Part shown: positions 24,489-32,915 of the stretch, piece by piece
Numbering within the stretch: position 1 is the first letter of the stretch
How the letters are laid out: every line of letters starts with the position of its first letter
Assembly: GCA_963676635.1 (NCBI GenBank)
Contig: OY781105.1
Span: forward strand, 3,720,001-3,784,000
DNA: 64,000 nt
Direction of reading: 5' to 3'
Origin: GCA-002708315 sp963676635
Lineage (GTDB): Bacteria; Bacteroidota; Bacteroidia; Bacteroidales; F082
Notes under the pieces: model-generated
The model's input: only the letters and a program-made list of their open reading frames with translations
Told to the model about the DNA's origin: nothing
The model's database searches: none
Translations under genes and position numbers: made by a program

Positions 24489-27113
24489 ATGAATATTCCT
24501 GATAAGTATAATCCGGTACTTACTGAAGATAAGTGGTACAGCCACTGGATGGAAAAGAATTATTTTCACTCTGAGCCTGATGAACGTGAGCCGTTTACTA
24601 TTGTAATTCCACCTCCTAACGTTACTGGTGTGTTACATATGGGCCATATGCTTAACAATACTATTCAGGATGTGCTTGTAAGAAGAGCCCGTATGCAGGG
24701 TATGAATGCCTGCTGGGTGCCTGGTACCGACCATGCGTCTATTGCTACCGAAGCTAAAGTGGTGAATAAACTTAAGAATGAAGGTATTAATAAAGATGAG
24801 ATTGGTCGTGATCAGTTTCTGGAACATGCATGGGAATGGACTCATAAGCATGGTGGTATTATCCTGGAGCAGCTTAAAAAATTAGGCGCTTCATGCGATT
24901 GGGACCGTACTGCCTTTACCATGAATGAATCTCTTTATGATTCTGTAATTGATACTTTTATTGATCTGTATAAAAAAGGTCTGGTTTATCGTGGTGTGCG
25001 TATGATTAATTGGGATCCTCAGGCAAAGACTGCCGTTAGTGATGAAGAGGTTATTCACAAGGAGCTGAAATCCAAATTGTATTATCTGCGTTATCAGCTT
25101 GAAGGCGAGGATGAGTATCTGACTATCGCTACTACACGCCCTGAGACTATCCTTGGTGATACTGCTGTTTGTGTGCATCCTGAGGATGACAGATTTACTG
25201 CTTTTCATGGAAAGAAAGTTATTGTGCCTCTGGTTAACAGGGCTATTCCTGTTATTACCGACGATTATGTTGATCGTGAGTTTGGTACCGGAGCTCTTAA
25301 AATTACTCCTTCACATGATGTGCATGACTATGAAATAGGTATTAAATATAATCTTCCGGCTATTGATATTTTCAATGATGACGGAACAATGAGTGAGAAA
25401 GCTGAGCTTTACATTGGTAAAGATCGTTTCGCTGTCCGCGATGAGATTATTGGTGATCTGGAGAAAGCTGGTAGTCTGGTTAAAATTGAAGACTATATTA
25501 ATAAGGTGGGGTTCTCTGAACGTACTGATGTTGTTATTGAGCCTAAACTGTCATTGCAGTGGTTCCTGAAGATGAGTGAACTGGGTAAGGCAGCCCTTGA
25601 TGTTGTTGAAAGTGGCGAGATTGAGTTTCATCCGCCTATGTTTAAAAATATTTACCGTCACTGGATGGAGAATCTCCGCGACTGGAATATTAGTCGCCAG
25701 TTATGGTGGGGACAGCGTATTCCGGTCTTTTATTTGCCTGATGGTAATATCGTTGTTGCTAAAACAGCTGAAGAAGCTTTGGAAGAGGCTAAAAAGCAAT
25801 TTGATGCTGATGGCCTGACAGTAAACGACCTGGTTCAGGAAGAGGATGTGTTCGATACATGGTTCTCTTCATGGCTATGGCCAATATCTGTTTTTGATGG
25901 AATACGCAATCCGGATAACGATGATATTAATTACTATTATCCTACCAATACGCTTGTAACAGCGCCTGATATTATTTTCTTCTGGGTTGCCAGAATGATT
26001 ATGGCAGGACTGGAATACCGCAATGCTATTCCTTTTAAGAATGTTTACTTTACAGGAATTGTACGCGATAAACAAGGCAGGAAAATGTCGAAAACACTTG
26101 GTAACTCACCTGATCCTCTGGATCTGATTAAAGAGTTTGGTGCCGATGGTGTGCGCCTGGGAATGCTGCTAACTGCTCCTGCTGGTAATGATCTTCCTTT
26201 CGACCCGGCTTTATGTGAGCAGGGCAGGAACTTTGGTAATAAAATATGGAATGCGTTGCGTCTTGTTAAAGGCTGGAAAGTTGATGATACAATTGAACAG
26301 CCGGAAAGCAGTAAGCTGGGTATTCAGTGGTTTAACGACAGACTTTCACTGGCTATTGATGAAATTGAAACCAGTTTCGACAGATTTAAAATCTCTGACG
26401 CTCTGATGTCTATCTATAAGCTTATCTGGGACGACTTCTGTAGCTGGTACCTGGAAATTGTTAAGCCAGCTTATCAAAAACCTATTGATGCCAAAACATT
26501 GGATGCTACAGTAAGTCTTTTCGAAGATCTGATGAAGCTACTCCATCCATTTATGCCGTTTATCACAGAAGAGATATGGCATTTACTACGTGAAAGAGAA
26601 GATGGTGATGATATTATTGTTAAACAGCAGCCAAAAGCTGATGATGTTAATGATAAGAATATCCAGGGATTTGATTATGCAGTGAATATAATTACTGGTA
26701 TCAGAAACATCCGAAAAGATAAAAATATACCACAAAAAGAAGCACTTGAGCTTTTTGTTCAGGAAGGTGATTTGTCTGACTGTATCTTTTATCCAGTTGT
26801 GAGTAAACTCGGTAATCTTGAAAAAATAGAGATTGTAAAGGAAAAGCCTGAAGCGTCACTTATTTTTACTGTAGGAGCACAGGAGTTTTATATCCCGGTT
26901 GGTTCTGGTATTGATAAAGATACTGAGATTGCCAAGCTGGAGGAAGAGCTGAAATATACAAACGGGTTCCTGAAATCTGTAAATGCAAAGCTGTCAAATG
27001 AGAGATTTGTTAACAATGCACCTGCCGCTGTTGTAGATAAAGAGCGTAAGAAACAGGCTGATGCTGAAGCAAGAAAGACTGTTATTGAAGAGCAGCTGAG
27101 GAGCTTGAAGTGA
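24489..27113 (+). CDS. valS: Valine--tRNA ligase
   Basis: 874 residues, the normal length for a bacterial ValRS. It charges tRNA-Val with valine in the cytosol. Class I signatures are intact: PPPNVTGVLHMGHML (HIGH motif HMGH) near residue 41-55 and GRKMSKTLGN (KMSKS) near residue 530. The CP1 editing domain lies between them (TTRPETILGDTAVCVHPED). The anticodon-binding region contains WDDFCSWYLEIVKP, and the C-terminal coiled coil (about 805-874) is typical of ValRS and absent from IleRS. It stands alone with its own promoter-like element. Confidence 0.98.
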   Translation: MNIPDKYNPVLTEDKWYSHWMEKNYFHSEPDEREPFTIVIPPPNVTGVLHMGHMLNNTIQDVLVRRARMQGMNACWVPGTDHASIATEAKVVNKLKNEGINKDEIGRDQFLEHAWEWTHKHGGIILEQLKKLGASCDWDRTAFTMNESLYDSVIDTFIDLYKKGLVYRGVRMINWDPQAKTAVSDEEVIHKELKSKLYYLRYQLEGEDEYLTIATTRPETILGDTAVCVHPEDDRFTAFHGKKVIVPLVNRAIPVITDDYVDREFGTGALKITPSHDVHDYEIGIKYNLPAIDIFNDDGTMSEKAELYIGKDRFAVRDEIIGDLEKAGSLVKIEDYINKVGFSERTDVVIEPKLSLQWFLKMSELGKAALDVVESGEIEFHPPMFKNIYRHWMENLRDWNISRQLWWGQRIPVFYLPDGNIVVAKTAEEALEEAKKQFDADGLTVNDLVQEEDVFDTWFSSWLWPISVFDGIRNPDNDDINYYYPTNTLVTAPDIIFFWVARMIMAGLEYRNAIPFKNVYFTGIVRDKQGRKMSKTLGNSPDPLDLIKEFGADGVRLGMLLTAPAGNDLPFDPALCEQGRNFGNKIWNALRLVKGWKVDDTIEQPESSKLGIQWFNDRLSLAIDEIETSFDRFKISDALMSIYKLIWDDFCSWYLEIVKPAYQKPIDAKTLDATVSLFEDLMKLLHPFMPFITEEIWHLLREREDGDDIIVKQQPKADDVNDKNIQGFDYAVNIITGIRNIRKDKNIPQKEALELFVQEGDLSDCIFYPVVSKLGNLEKIEIVKEKPEASLIFTVGAQEFYIPVGSGIDKDTEIAKLEEELKYTNGFLKSVNAKLSNERFVNNAPAAVVDKERKKQADAEARKTVIEEQLRSLK

Positions 27114-27120
27114 TTGTGTA

Positions 27121-27147
27121 GGGACTTGAGGGACTGAAGGGACTGGG
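27121..27147. repeat. 9-bp tandem repeat (GGGACTGAA type)
   Basis: Three 9-bp units (gggacttga, gggactgaa, gggactggg) just after valS. The same unit recurs, inverted, at 27428-27472 and in longer form at 56882-56935. Confidence 0.75.
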
Positions 27148-27228
27148 AGAAAATGCGACTGGGCGACTGGGCGAAGAGGCGATCGGGAGAGAATGTGACC
27201 TGGAGGCTGGAATAAAACCATTTGCTTT

Positions 27229-27410
27229 CACAGGTGAAAACAGGTAATACCACCTGTGAAAACGCTTGCTTTCTTTTGTGTTAATGAAATCCTGATGCGC
27301 ATCAAAAACAATCCTGATGCGCATCAGAAATCATCCTGATGCGCATCAGGATGTTAATAATACAAGAGAAAAGATCTGTTTCCACAAGTGATAACAGGTG
27401 TTTTCACCTG
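27229..27410. repeat. Array of three 12-bp palindromes at 22-bp period with flanking hairpins
   Basis: The 367-bp gap between valS and the convergent glucosaminidase gene holds three copies of the palindrome TGATGCGCATCA at 27293-27304, 27315-27326 and 27337-27348, spaced exactly 22 bp. Hairpins lie on both sides: CACAGGTG...CACCTGTG at 27232-27256 and ACAGGTG/CACCTGT at about 27394-27411. A near-copy of the array is at 52488-52543. Confidence 0.9.
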
Positions 27411-27427
27411 TGTAAGCAAATGATTGT

Positions 27428-27472
27428 ATTCCAGTCCCTCAAGTCTCTTCAGTCCCTCCAGTCTCTAAAGTC
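27428..27472. repeat. 9-bp tandem repeat, inverted relative to 27121
   Basis: Five 9-bp units (ttccagtcc, ctcaagtct, cttcagtcc, ctccagtct, ctaaagtcc), the complementary version of the GGGACTGAA repeat. It ends just before the glucosaminidase stop. Confidence 0.7.
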
Positions 27473-27481
27473 CCAAAACTC

Positions 27482-28456
27482 TCATCTCAACGCAATCTTC
27501 CTGCCCACAGCAGGCTGAACTCCTTTAGTCATGTTATTCATTTTGTACAATCGTGAAAGCCTGACGCCATACATCTGGCTGATTTTCCACATACTGTCTC
27601 CCTGCTTAACAACATAAGCCTTGTGTTTACGATCTGCTTTACGCCTTTTCTTCTGTAGATAAATAACCTCACCAATTTTAAGCACATGGTTCTTATCCAG
27701 ATCATTATATTTTCTGAACTGCCATTGATACATCTCAAACTCTTCAGCAAGTCCGTAAAAGGTATCACCTTTTTCAATGATAATAAGATTTTTGCGGTTG
27801 TTCTTATAAATCTGTCGACCTGATGACGGCCATACTTCAGCTTTTTCGAAATCAGCAATACCAATATTACTTGCAGCACCCTTTATTTTCTTTGAGTCGT
27901 TTGATTTCTTAGAAGGTACCTCAGTATCATATTGCTGCAGGTTATATTTCTCAATTATCCTGATAAGAAGTTGAGGGTATTTAGGATTAGTAGCATATCC
28001 GGCCTTTTTAAGGCCATGAGCCCACTTCTTATAATCGGTAGTTTTGTATTCAAACAAAAACGAGTATCTGCCACGTTGAGTAAGAAACAGAGAGTGATCG
28101 CGATATGAATCTTCAGCCTTTTTATATTTTCTAAAACACTCATTCTTGGCATCATCATCCATTCTGAATGTTTTGCCAGTCCAGCCCTTATGACACTTTA
28201 TCCCGAAATGGTTATTAGCTTTCTGCGCAAGCTTACTGTTACCACTACCCGACTCAAGAATACCCTGCGCCAGTGTAATAGATGCCGGTATTTTATATTC
28301 TTGTTGCTTTTTTATAGCTATATCCTTATATGTTTCAATATATTCTTCAGTAGTTATACGCTTTTGCGGAAAAGCTGATAACACCTGAAATAACAGTATT
28401 ATAAACAACAGATATCTTGTCTGGTTAATTTTCAAATCAGTAGAATTATATAACAA
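27482..28456 (-). CDS. Exported glucosaminidase (GH73-like) with two LysM domains
   Basis: 324 residues. The N-terminal signal helix ends near SAFPQ (about 31). A Glucosaminidase domain (about 35-175) has the GH73 opening SITLAQGILESGSGNSKLAQKANNHFGIKCH; the glutamate in ILESGSG is the expected catalytic acid, and YATNPKYPQLLIRIIEKYNL closes the domain. Two LysM repeats follow (about 225-270, IEKGDTFYGLAEEF, and 281-324, YVVKQGDSMWKISQMYG), which bind peptidoglycan. It should cleave N-acetylglucosaminyl bonds in the wall during growth or division. Its 3' end faces valS across a repeat-rich spacer. Confidence 0.92.
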   Translation of the reverse strand: MLYNSTDLKINQTRYLLFIILLFQVLSAFPQKRITTEEYIETYKDIAIKKQQEYKIPASITLAQGILESGSGNSKLAQKANNHFGIKCHKGWTGKTFRMDDDAKNECFRKYKKAEDSYRDHSLFLTQRGRYSFLFEYKTTDYKKWAHGLKKAGYATNPKYPQLLIRIIEKYNLQQYDTEVPSKKSNDSKKIKGAASNIGIADFEKAEVWPSSGRQIYKNNRKNLIIIEKGDTFYGLAEEFEMYQWQFRKYNDLDKNHVLKIGEVIYLQKKRRKADRKHKAYVVKQGDSMWKISQMYGVRLSRLYKMNNMTKGVQPAVGRKIALR

Positions 28457-28805
28457 AAGTAATGCTTTACCACAGCCAAATTATGGCAATATAACGTAAT
28501 TTTTCACAGATGATTGTTAAGAGTGACGATGGAGAATGGAAAATGAATAATGAATAATGAATAATGAAAAATGAATAATGAAAAGTGAAATTACTCCTGA
28601 ATTTCTCTCGTTGCATTTTCGCCAAGTCTCCCAGTCTCCAAATCCCCTCTATACAATGCCCGGTATAAACTGACATATTTGCAAAAATATGCCACTATAT
28701 TAAAATACTGGCGATATTTTGATTTCTTTAGAAGCTTTTAGTTTTATTATGAATTTTAAGTTGCGGGTTCTCCTGGTTTTAATGTCCCTTCAGTCCCTAA
28801 ACTCC
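28457..28805. other. Spacer with simple repeats between glucosaminidase and sigma-factor genes
   Basis: 349 bp with no gene. It contains the heptamer tract at 28535-28590 and short CCCAGTCTCC / CAGTCCCTAAACTCCC stretches (28627-28646, about 28788-28812) related to the 9-bp repeat family. No terminator with a T-run was recognised. Confidence 0.6.
28535..28590. repeat. Heptamer tandem repeat (AATGAAT)
   Basis: Eight 7-bp units (aatggaa, aatgaat x3, aatgaaa, aatgaat, aatgaaa, agtgaaa). The same heptamer forms the tract that contains the start codon at 32910. Confidence 0.85.
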
Positions 28806-29405
28806 CTAAATCCTCTCTCTCGAGTTTTTCAGGATATTAAAAAGAAATTCACGTGATCTGAACAGCTGCGCTTTTACAGTTCCCAGGGGGAGGTCTAACT
28901 CGTCAACAATCTCCTCATAGGTGTATTCTTTAAAGTACCGCAGTTCAATAAGATTTTTGTAATGAGGTTTCAGCTTTTTCACTACCTCATGCATTAGATG
29001 AATCTTCTGATCCATTATAAACTGTTCCTCAGGGTCGGGTGATTCTTCTTTCACTGTTGACGACATATCATCCTCGCCTTCATCGGTATTTACTGTGAAG
29101 TTGCCTCTGCTTTTCTTACGCATAAAGTCGATACAATTATTTGTGGCTATCTTAAAAAGCCAGGTGCTAAAGGCATAATCACTGGTGTACTGCTCAAGGT
29201 TTTTAAATGCTTTACCAAATGCTTCAATGGTTAGATCTTCAGCATCATGTGGATCGCTGGTCATTTTTAACATGGTGTAATACAGCGAATCGCGGTAATT
29301 ACTCATCAACTCGGCATAGGCGTTCTGATCTCCGTTATCCAGAGCATTGCGGATTAATTTGTAATCACGCTGACCTTTTTCCGTAAGTTTCTGATTTACT
29401 TCCAC
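28806..29405 (-). CDS. ECF-type RNA polymerase sigma factor
   Basis: 199 residues from a GTG at 29405; no suitable ATG lies nearby. Region 2 is clear (DPHDAEDLTIEAFGKAFKNL, then YAFSTWLFKIATNNCIDFMRKK) and so is region 4 (NLIELRYFKEYTYEEIVDEL, then PLGTVKAQLFRSREFLF). A linker of about 30 acidic residues (NTDEGEDDMSSTVKEESPDPEE) separates them. It directs core polymerase to a specific promoter set. The start overlaps the end of the GT2 gene by 10 bp, so it is coupled to it. No anti-sigma gene is adjacent, which is usual for several Bacteroidota ECF groups. Confidence 0.93.
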   Translation of the reverse strand: MEVNQKLTEKGQRDYKLIRNALDNGDQNAYAELMSNYRDSLYYTMLKMTSDPHDAEDLTIEAFGKAFKNLEQYTSDYAFSTWLFKIATNNCIDFMRKKSRGNFTVNTDEGEDDMSSTVKEESPDPEEQFIMDQKIHLMHEVVKKLKPHYKNLIELRYFKEYTYEEIVDELDLPLGTVKAQLFRSREFLFNILKNSRERI

Positions 29406-30538
29406 GATTGTGTTTTCCCGGTTAAACCTCGTATTGTTATTATTGGCAATATCAGTACATAGAATATATCACCAATTAGCGAAAATAATAATAATTGACT
29501 CTCACCAAGCTTCTGAGCGACTTTTTTTTGAATAAGTACTCTGACAAAAAGGGTTATTACTGCCAGTGCAGCAACCGGAATTATGAGTGTTTGTGTTGAC
29601 AATAAAACTATCAGCGACAGGTAGAAGATTACCTGTGCCAGACTAAATAGCCCAAGAAACATCTTTAACAGGAAGGAGTATTTTCCGGATGTTGAAAAAT
29701 GACGTTTCTTTTGTTTTATCCAGTTTGTAAATGTTCTTTTGGGATTGGAATACACAAAGCTGTCGGGAGATACTGCTATTCTTGTATTCTTTTTATTGGA
29801 TACTTGTCTGATAAACAGATCATCATCACCGGAAGAGATATTTAAATGAGAGATAAATCCTTTGTTTCTCATAAATAGCTCCTTGCGGTATGAGAGGTTA
29901 CGACCTACGCCCATGTAAGGCCTTCCTGCCAGTGCAAATGAAAAATACTGAAGGGCTATCATCATGGTGTCGTACCTGATAATTGTATTGAGAAGCCCCT
30001 TTTCCTTTTTATAAGGGCCATATCCCAGTACTACTTCCGTTTCCGGATTGTATGATGAGGCCATCGACTGAATCCAGTTTTCTGAATCAGGGGTGCAATC
30101 AGCATCTGTTAGCAATAGTAAATCGTGCTTTGCAGATTTGATACCAATGGAAAGCGGGAATTTCTTACCACTGAAGAAGTTCAGGTCTTGTTCAATGGTT
30201 ATAACCTGAAGATGGGAATATTTGTTTTTCATCTCCACAAGTATCATAGCCGAATCATCATTGGAAGCGTGGTTTACAACTATTACTTCGAAATTGGGGT
30301 AGTTTTGCTCCAGTACTAATGGAAGATTCTTTTGCAGATTGTAATCTTCATTACGGGCAGTAATAATTACTGAAACAGGCTCAGTAGCAGGTTGCCGGCT
30401 GTCTTCTGCCGAAAGGCGTAACAGCTTTGTGAAGACAGCCGCGTAATATATAATTACTGTAAGTGAGGATGTTGCGAAAATAATCGCGCCAGTCATCTCT
30501 GCTATCGACAGGTTGTTGAATAAGTCATTTATGTTCAT
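29396..30538 (-). CDS. Membrane glycosyltransferase family 2
   Basis: 380 residues from the ATG at 30538; a TTG three codons upstream is less likely. One helix at about 10-32, a GT-A domain, and two or three C-terminal helices. GT2 landmarks are PVSVIITARNEDYNLQKNL, the DxD motif in LLLTDADCTPD, the SGDDDLFIRQV acidic motif and QKKRHFST, which occupies the QxxRW position. Enzymes of this build add sugars on the cytosolic face of the inner membrane for envelope glycans or lipids; the product is unknown. It shares a 58-bp divergent spacer with tgt and overlaps the sigma-factor gene downstream. Confidence 0.9.
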   Translation of the reverse strand: MNINDLFNNLSIAEMTGAIIFATSSLTVIIYYAAVFTKLLRLSAEDSRQPATEPVSVIITARNEDYNLQKNLPLVLEQNYPNFEVIVVNHASNDDSAMILVEMKNKYSHLQVITIEQDLNFFSGKKFPLSIGIKSAKHDLLLLTDADCTPDSENWIQSMASSYNPETEVVLGYGPYKKEKGLLNTIIRYDTMMIALQYFSFALAGRPYMGVGRNLSYRKELFMRNKGFISHLNISSGDDDLFIRQVSNKKNTRIAVSPDSFVYSNPKRTFTNWIKQKKRHFSTSGKYSFLLKMFLGLFSLAQVIFYLSLIVLLSTQTLIIPVAALAVITLFVRVLIQKKVAQKLGESQLLLFSLIGDIFYVLILPIITIRGLTGKTQSWK

Positions 30539-30544
30539 AGCCTG

Positions 30545-30552
30545 CAAAATTA
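30545..30552 (-). promoter_or_regulatory. Candidate -7 element for the GT2-sigma operon
   Basis: The minus strand reads TAATTTTG, matching TAnnTTTG, only 6 bp before the ATG at 30538. Use of this site would give an almost leaderless mRNA. Confidence 0.4.
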
Positions 30553-30573
30553 TTCAACTTGTATTAATTGGAG

Positions 30574-30581
30574 TATCTTTG
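30574..30581 (+). promoter_or_regulatory. Candidate -7 element for tgt
   Basis: TATCTTTG, matching TAnnTTTG, ends 15 bp before the tgt ATG at 30597. Confidence 0.4.
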
Positions 30582-30596
30582 CCAAAATTTTTATTA

Positions 30597-31727
30597 ATGA
30601 TTTTTGAACTAAAGAAAACTGACGACAAATCATCGGCAAGGGCAGGCGAAATAACAACTGGTCACGGGAAGATAAAAACACCGATTTTTATGCCTGTGGG
30701 CACTGTTGGATCTGTAAAGGGTATCCACATTAGTGATGTGAAAAATGATATTGACGCTGAAATAATTCTTGGTAACACATATCACCTGTATCTTCGTCCG
30801 GGAACGGATATTATAGAAAAAGCCGGAGGACTGCATAAATTTAACGGATGGGACAAACCAATACTAACCGACAGTGGTGGATATCAGGTTTACTCGCTGT
30901 CTGATACACGGAAGCTTACCAATGAAGGCGTTGTATTTCAGTCGCATATTGATGGCTCACGACATAATTTTACTCCTGAAAATGTAATCGATATACAGCG
31001 CAAAATAGGTGCTGATATTATTATGGCTTTCGACGAATGTACTCCTTATCCGTGTGAGTATAACTATGCACGTAATTCAATGGATATAACACACAGCTGG
31101 CTTGACAGGTGTATCACACATATGAAAAATACCGAACCGCTGTATGGTTATGAACAAACATTGTTTCCTATAGTGCAGGGTAGCACCTACAAAGATCTTA
31201 GAAAGAAATCTGCTGAATACATTGCCAGCTGTGGCGCTGATGGTAATGCAATTGGCGGATTGTCGGTTGGCGAACCCCACGAAATGATGTATGAAATGAC
31301 AGAATTAGTGTGCGGCATACTTCCGAAGGATAAACCACGTTATCTCATGGGAGTGGGTACTCCTGCGAATATATTAGAAGGTATTTCACATGGTGTGGAT
31401 ATGTTTGATTGTGTGATGCCCACCAGAAATGGTCGTAATGGTATGCTCTTTACAAAAAATGGTATCATAAACATAAAAAACGAAAAGTGGAAGGACGATT
31501 TTTCATTAATTGATGAAGAAGGTGACTCATATGTTGATAAACAGTACACAAAGGCTTATCTTCGCCATCTTTTTACAGCAAAGGAAATGCTGGGAGGTAT
31601 GATAGCCAGTCAGCATAACCTCGCTTTTTATTTGTGGCTCGTCCGTGAAGCGCGTAAGCACATTATTGACGGCGATTTCGCACAGTGGAAAAATGTAATG
31701 GTTAAAAAAGTAGCACAAAGATTATAG
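30597..31727 (+). CDS. tgt: tRNA-guanine(34) transglycosylase, zinc-ligand cysteines absent
   Basis: 376 residues from the ATG at 30597, the standard family length; the longer in-frame extension reaches into the divergent promoter region. It exchanges guanine for a queuosine precursor at tRNA position 34. The binding loop LTDSGGYQVYSLSDTRKL and the nucleophile region MFDCVMPTRNGRNG are intact, as is IMAFDECTPYP. The C-terminal zinc site, normally CxCxxC plus His, reads EEGDSYVDKQYTKAYLRH with no cysteine, while QHNLAFYLWLV is kept. From memory this loss is shared by other Bacteroidota Tgt proteins. It lies 9 bp upstream of an LptF/G gene. Confidence 0.95.
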   Translation: MIFELKKTDDKSSARAGEITTGHGKIKTPIFMPVGTVGSVKGIHISDVKNDIDAEIILGNTYHLYLRPGTDIIEKAGGLHKFNGWDKPILTDSGGYQVYSLSDTRKLTNEGVVFQSHIDGSRHNFTPENVIDIQRKIGADIIMAFDECTPYPCEYNYARNSMDITHSWLDRCITHMKNTEPLYGYEQTLFPIVQGSTYKDLRKKSAEYIASCGADGNAIGGLSVGEPHEMMYEMTELVCGILPKDKPRYLMGVGTPANILEGISHGVDMFDCVMPTRNGRNGMLFTKNGIINIKNEKWKDDFSLIDEEGDSYVDKQYTKAYLRHLFTAKEMLGGMIASQHNLAFYLWLVREARKHIIDGDFAQWKNVMVKKVAQRL

Positions 31728-31736
31728 TAACTTACA

Positions 31737-32834
31737 ATGCTTAAGATATTTGACAGATATATAATCAGGAAATTCCTCGGGACTTTCTTCTACGCAATAT
31801 CACTGCTTATCATTATTGTAATTATATTTGATATCAGTGAAAACATCGATAGCTTTATTGAGAAGGAAGCACCCTTAAAAGCTATTGTGGTAGATTATTA
31901 TCTGAATTTTATCCCTTACTTTATTAATCTGTTTGTATATCTTTTCACATTTATCTCTGTAATATTTTTCACATCTAAGCTTGCCGGAAACACGGAGATT
32001 ATTGCAATACTTAGTAGTGGGGTAAGCTTCCGCCGATTGTTGTATCCATATATGATATCTGCGGTATTGCTTGCGATAATGTCCTATTATCTTGGGAATT
32101 TTCTTATCCCTGAAACCAATAAACATCGTCGTGTGTTTAAGGGGATGTATATGGAAGATCTTACCAAGGATGCAGCCAAGAATCTGCATATACAGATAGC
32201 TCCCAATACATTTGCATATATCGAGACTTACAACAATAATATCCGGAAAGGATATAAGTTTTCCATTGAGAAGTTTGAAGGCCAGAAGCTTGTATATAAG
32301 TTGATGGCTGATCAGTTGATACTTGATACAGCAAATCATAATACTGATAATGGCTATGGTTGGAAGATTAAGAATTATTATATACGTACTATTGATAGTA
32401 ACGGACAGTCTCTGGTAAAAGGGGTGGAGCTTGATACGGTATTTTCTATCCAGCCGGAAGACCTGTATAAGATTAAGGAGAAGTTTGAGGAGATGAATTA
32501 CTTTGAACTGAATGATTTTATTGAAAAGGAAAAAGCCAAGGGATCTAATATCTATAAGAAATACGAGATTGAGAAATATAAACGGACATCAGGACCAGTG
32601 GCTATAATAATACTTACTATAATAGGAGTGTCCTTATCAAGCCGAAAGGTTAGGGGAGGTATTGGAATGCATCTGGGAGTTGGAATAGCTCTTACATTCT
32701 CTTATATACTACTTATCCAGGTTTCAACGGTTTTCTCAACTTTTGGAAATTTGTCACCAATAGCTGCTTCATGGATACCTAATATTATATTTACTGTTAT
32801 TGCTATTGTTTTATTGCAAAAGGCGCCTAAGTAG
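31737..32834 (+). CDS. LptF/LptG-family lipopolysaccharide export permease
   Basis: 365 residues with the family's 3+3 helix layout. Three N-terminal helices (about 12-120, including GTFFYAISLLIIIVIIFDIS and IAILSSGVSFRRLLYPY) are followed by a periplasmic beta-jellyroll of about 150 residues (about 130-275), then three helices with RTSGPVAIIILTIIGVSLSS and GIGMHLGVGIALTFSYILL. LptF/LptG pair with the LptB ATPase to extract LPS from the inner membrane and pass it to LptC. F and G cannot be told apart from this sequence alone. It begins 9 bp after tgt, so the two are likely co-transcribed. Confidence 0.92.
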   Translation: MLKIFDRYIIRKFLGTFFYAISLLIIIVIIFDISENIDSFIEKEAPLKAIVVDYYLNFIPYFINLFVYLFTFISVIFFTSKLAGNTEIIAILSSGVSFRRLLYPYMISAVLLAIMSYYLGNFLIPETNKHRRVFKGMYMEDLTKDAAKNLHIQIAPNTFAYIETYNNNIRKGYKFSIEKFEGQKLVYKLMADQLILDTANHNTDNGYGWKIKNYYIRTIDSNGQSLVKGVELDTVFSIQPEDLYKIKEKFEEMNYFELNDFIEKEKAKGSNIYKKYEIEKYKRTSGPVAIIILTIIGVSLSSRKVRGGIGMHLGVGIALTFSYILLIQVSTVFSTFGNLSPIAASWIPNIIFTVIAIVLLQKAPK

Positions 32835-32845
32835 TGGGAGGGGAG

Positions 32846-32915
32846 TATGAAAAATGAAGAATGAAGAATGATAAATGAAGAATGAAAAATGAATAATGAA
32901 TAATGAATAATGAAG
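32846..32915. repeat. Heptamer tract (AATGAAT) containing the start codon of the next gene
   Basis: Ten 7-bp units of the form AATGAAN, each containing an ATG. The start codon at 32910 belongs to the last unit. Since 7 is not a multiple of 3, gain or loss of a unit upstream changes the ATGs and spacing available to the ribosome. Confidence 0.9.

Noticed and set aside
27293..27348. Possible CRISPR array from regularly spaced repeats
   Set aside because: The repeats are 12-bp palindromes with 10-bp near-identical spacers, far too short for CRISPR, and no cas genes are present.
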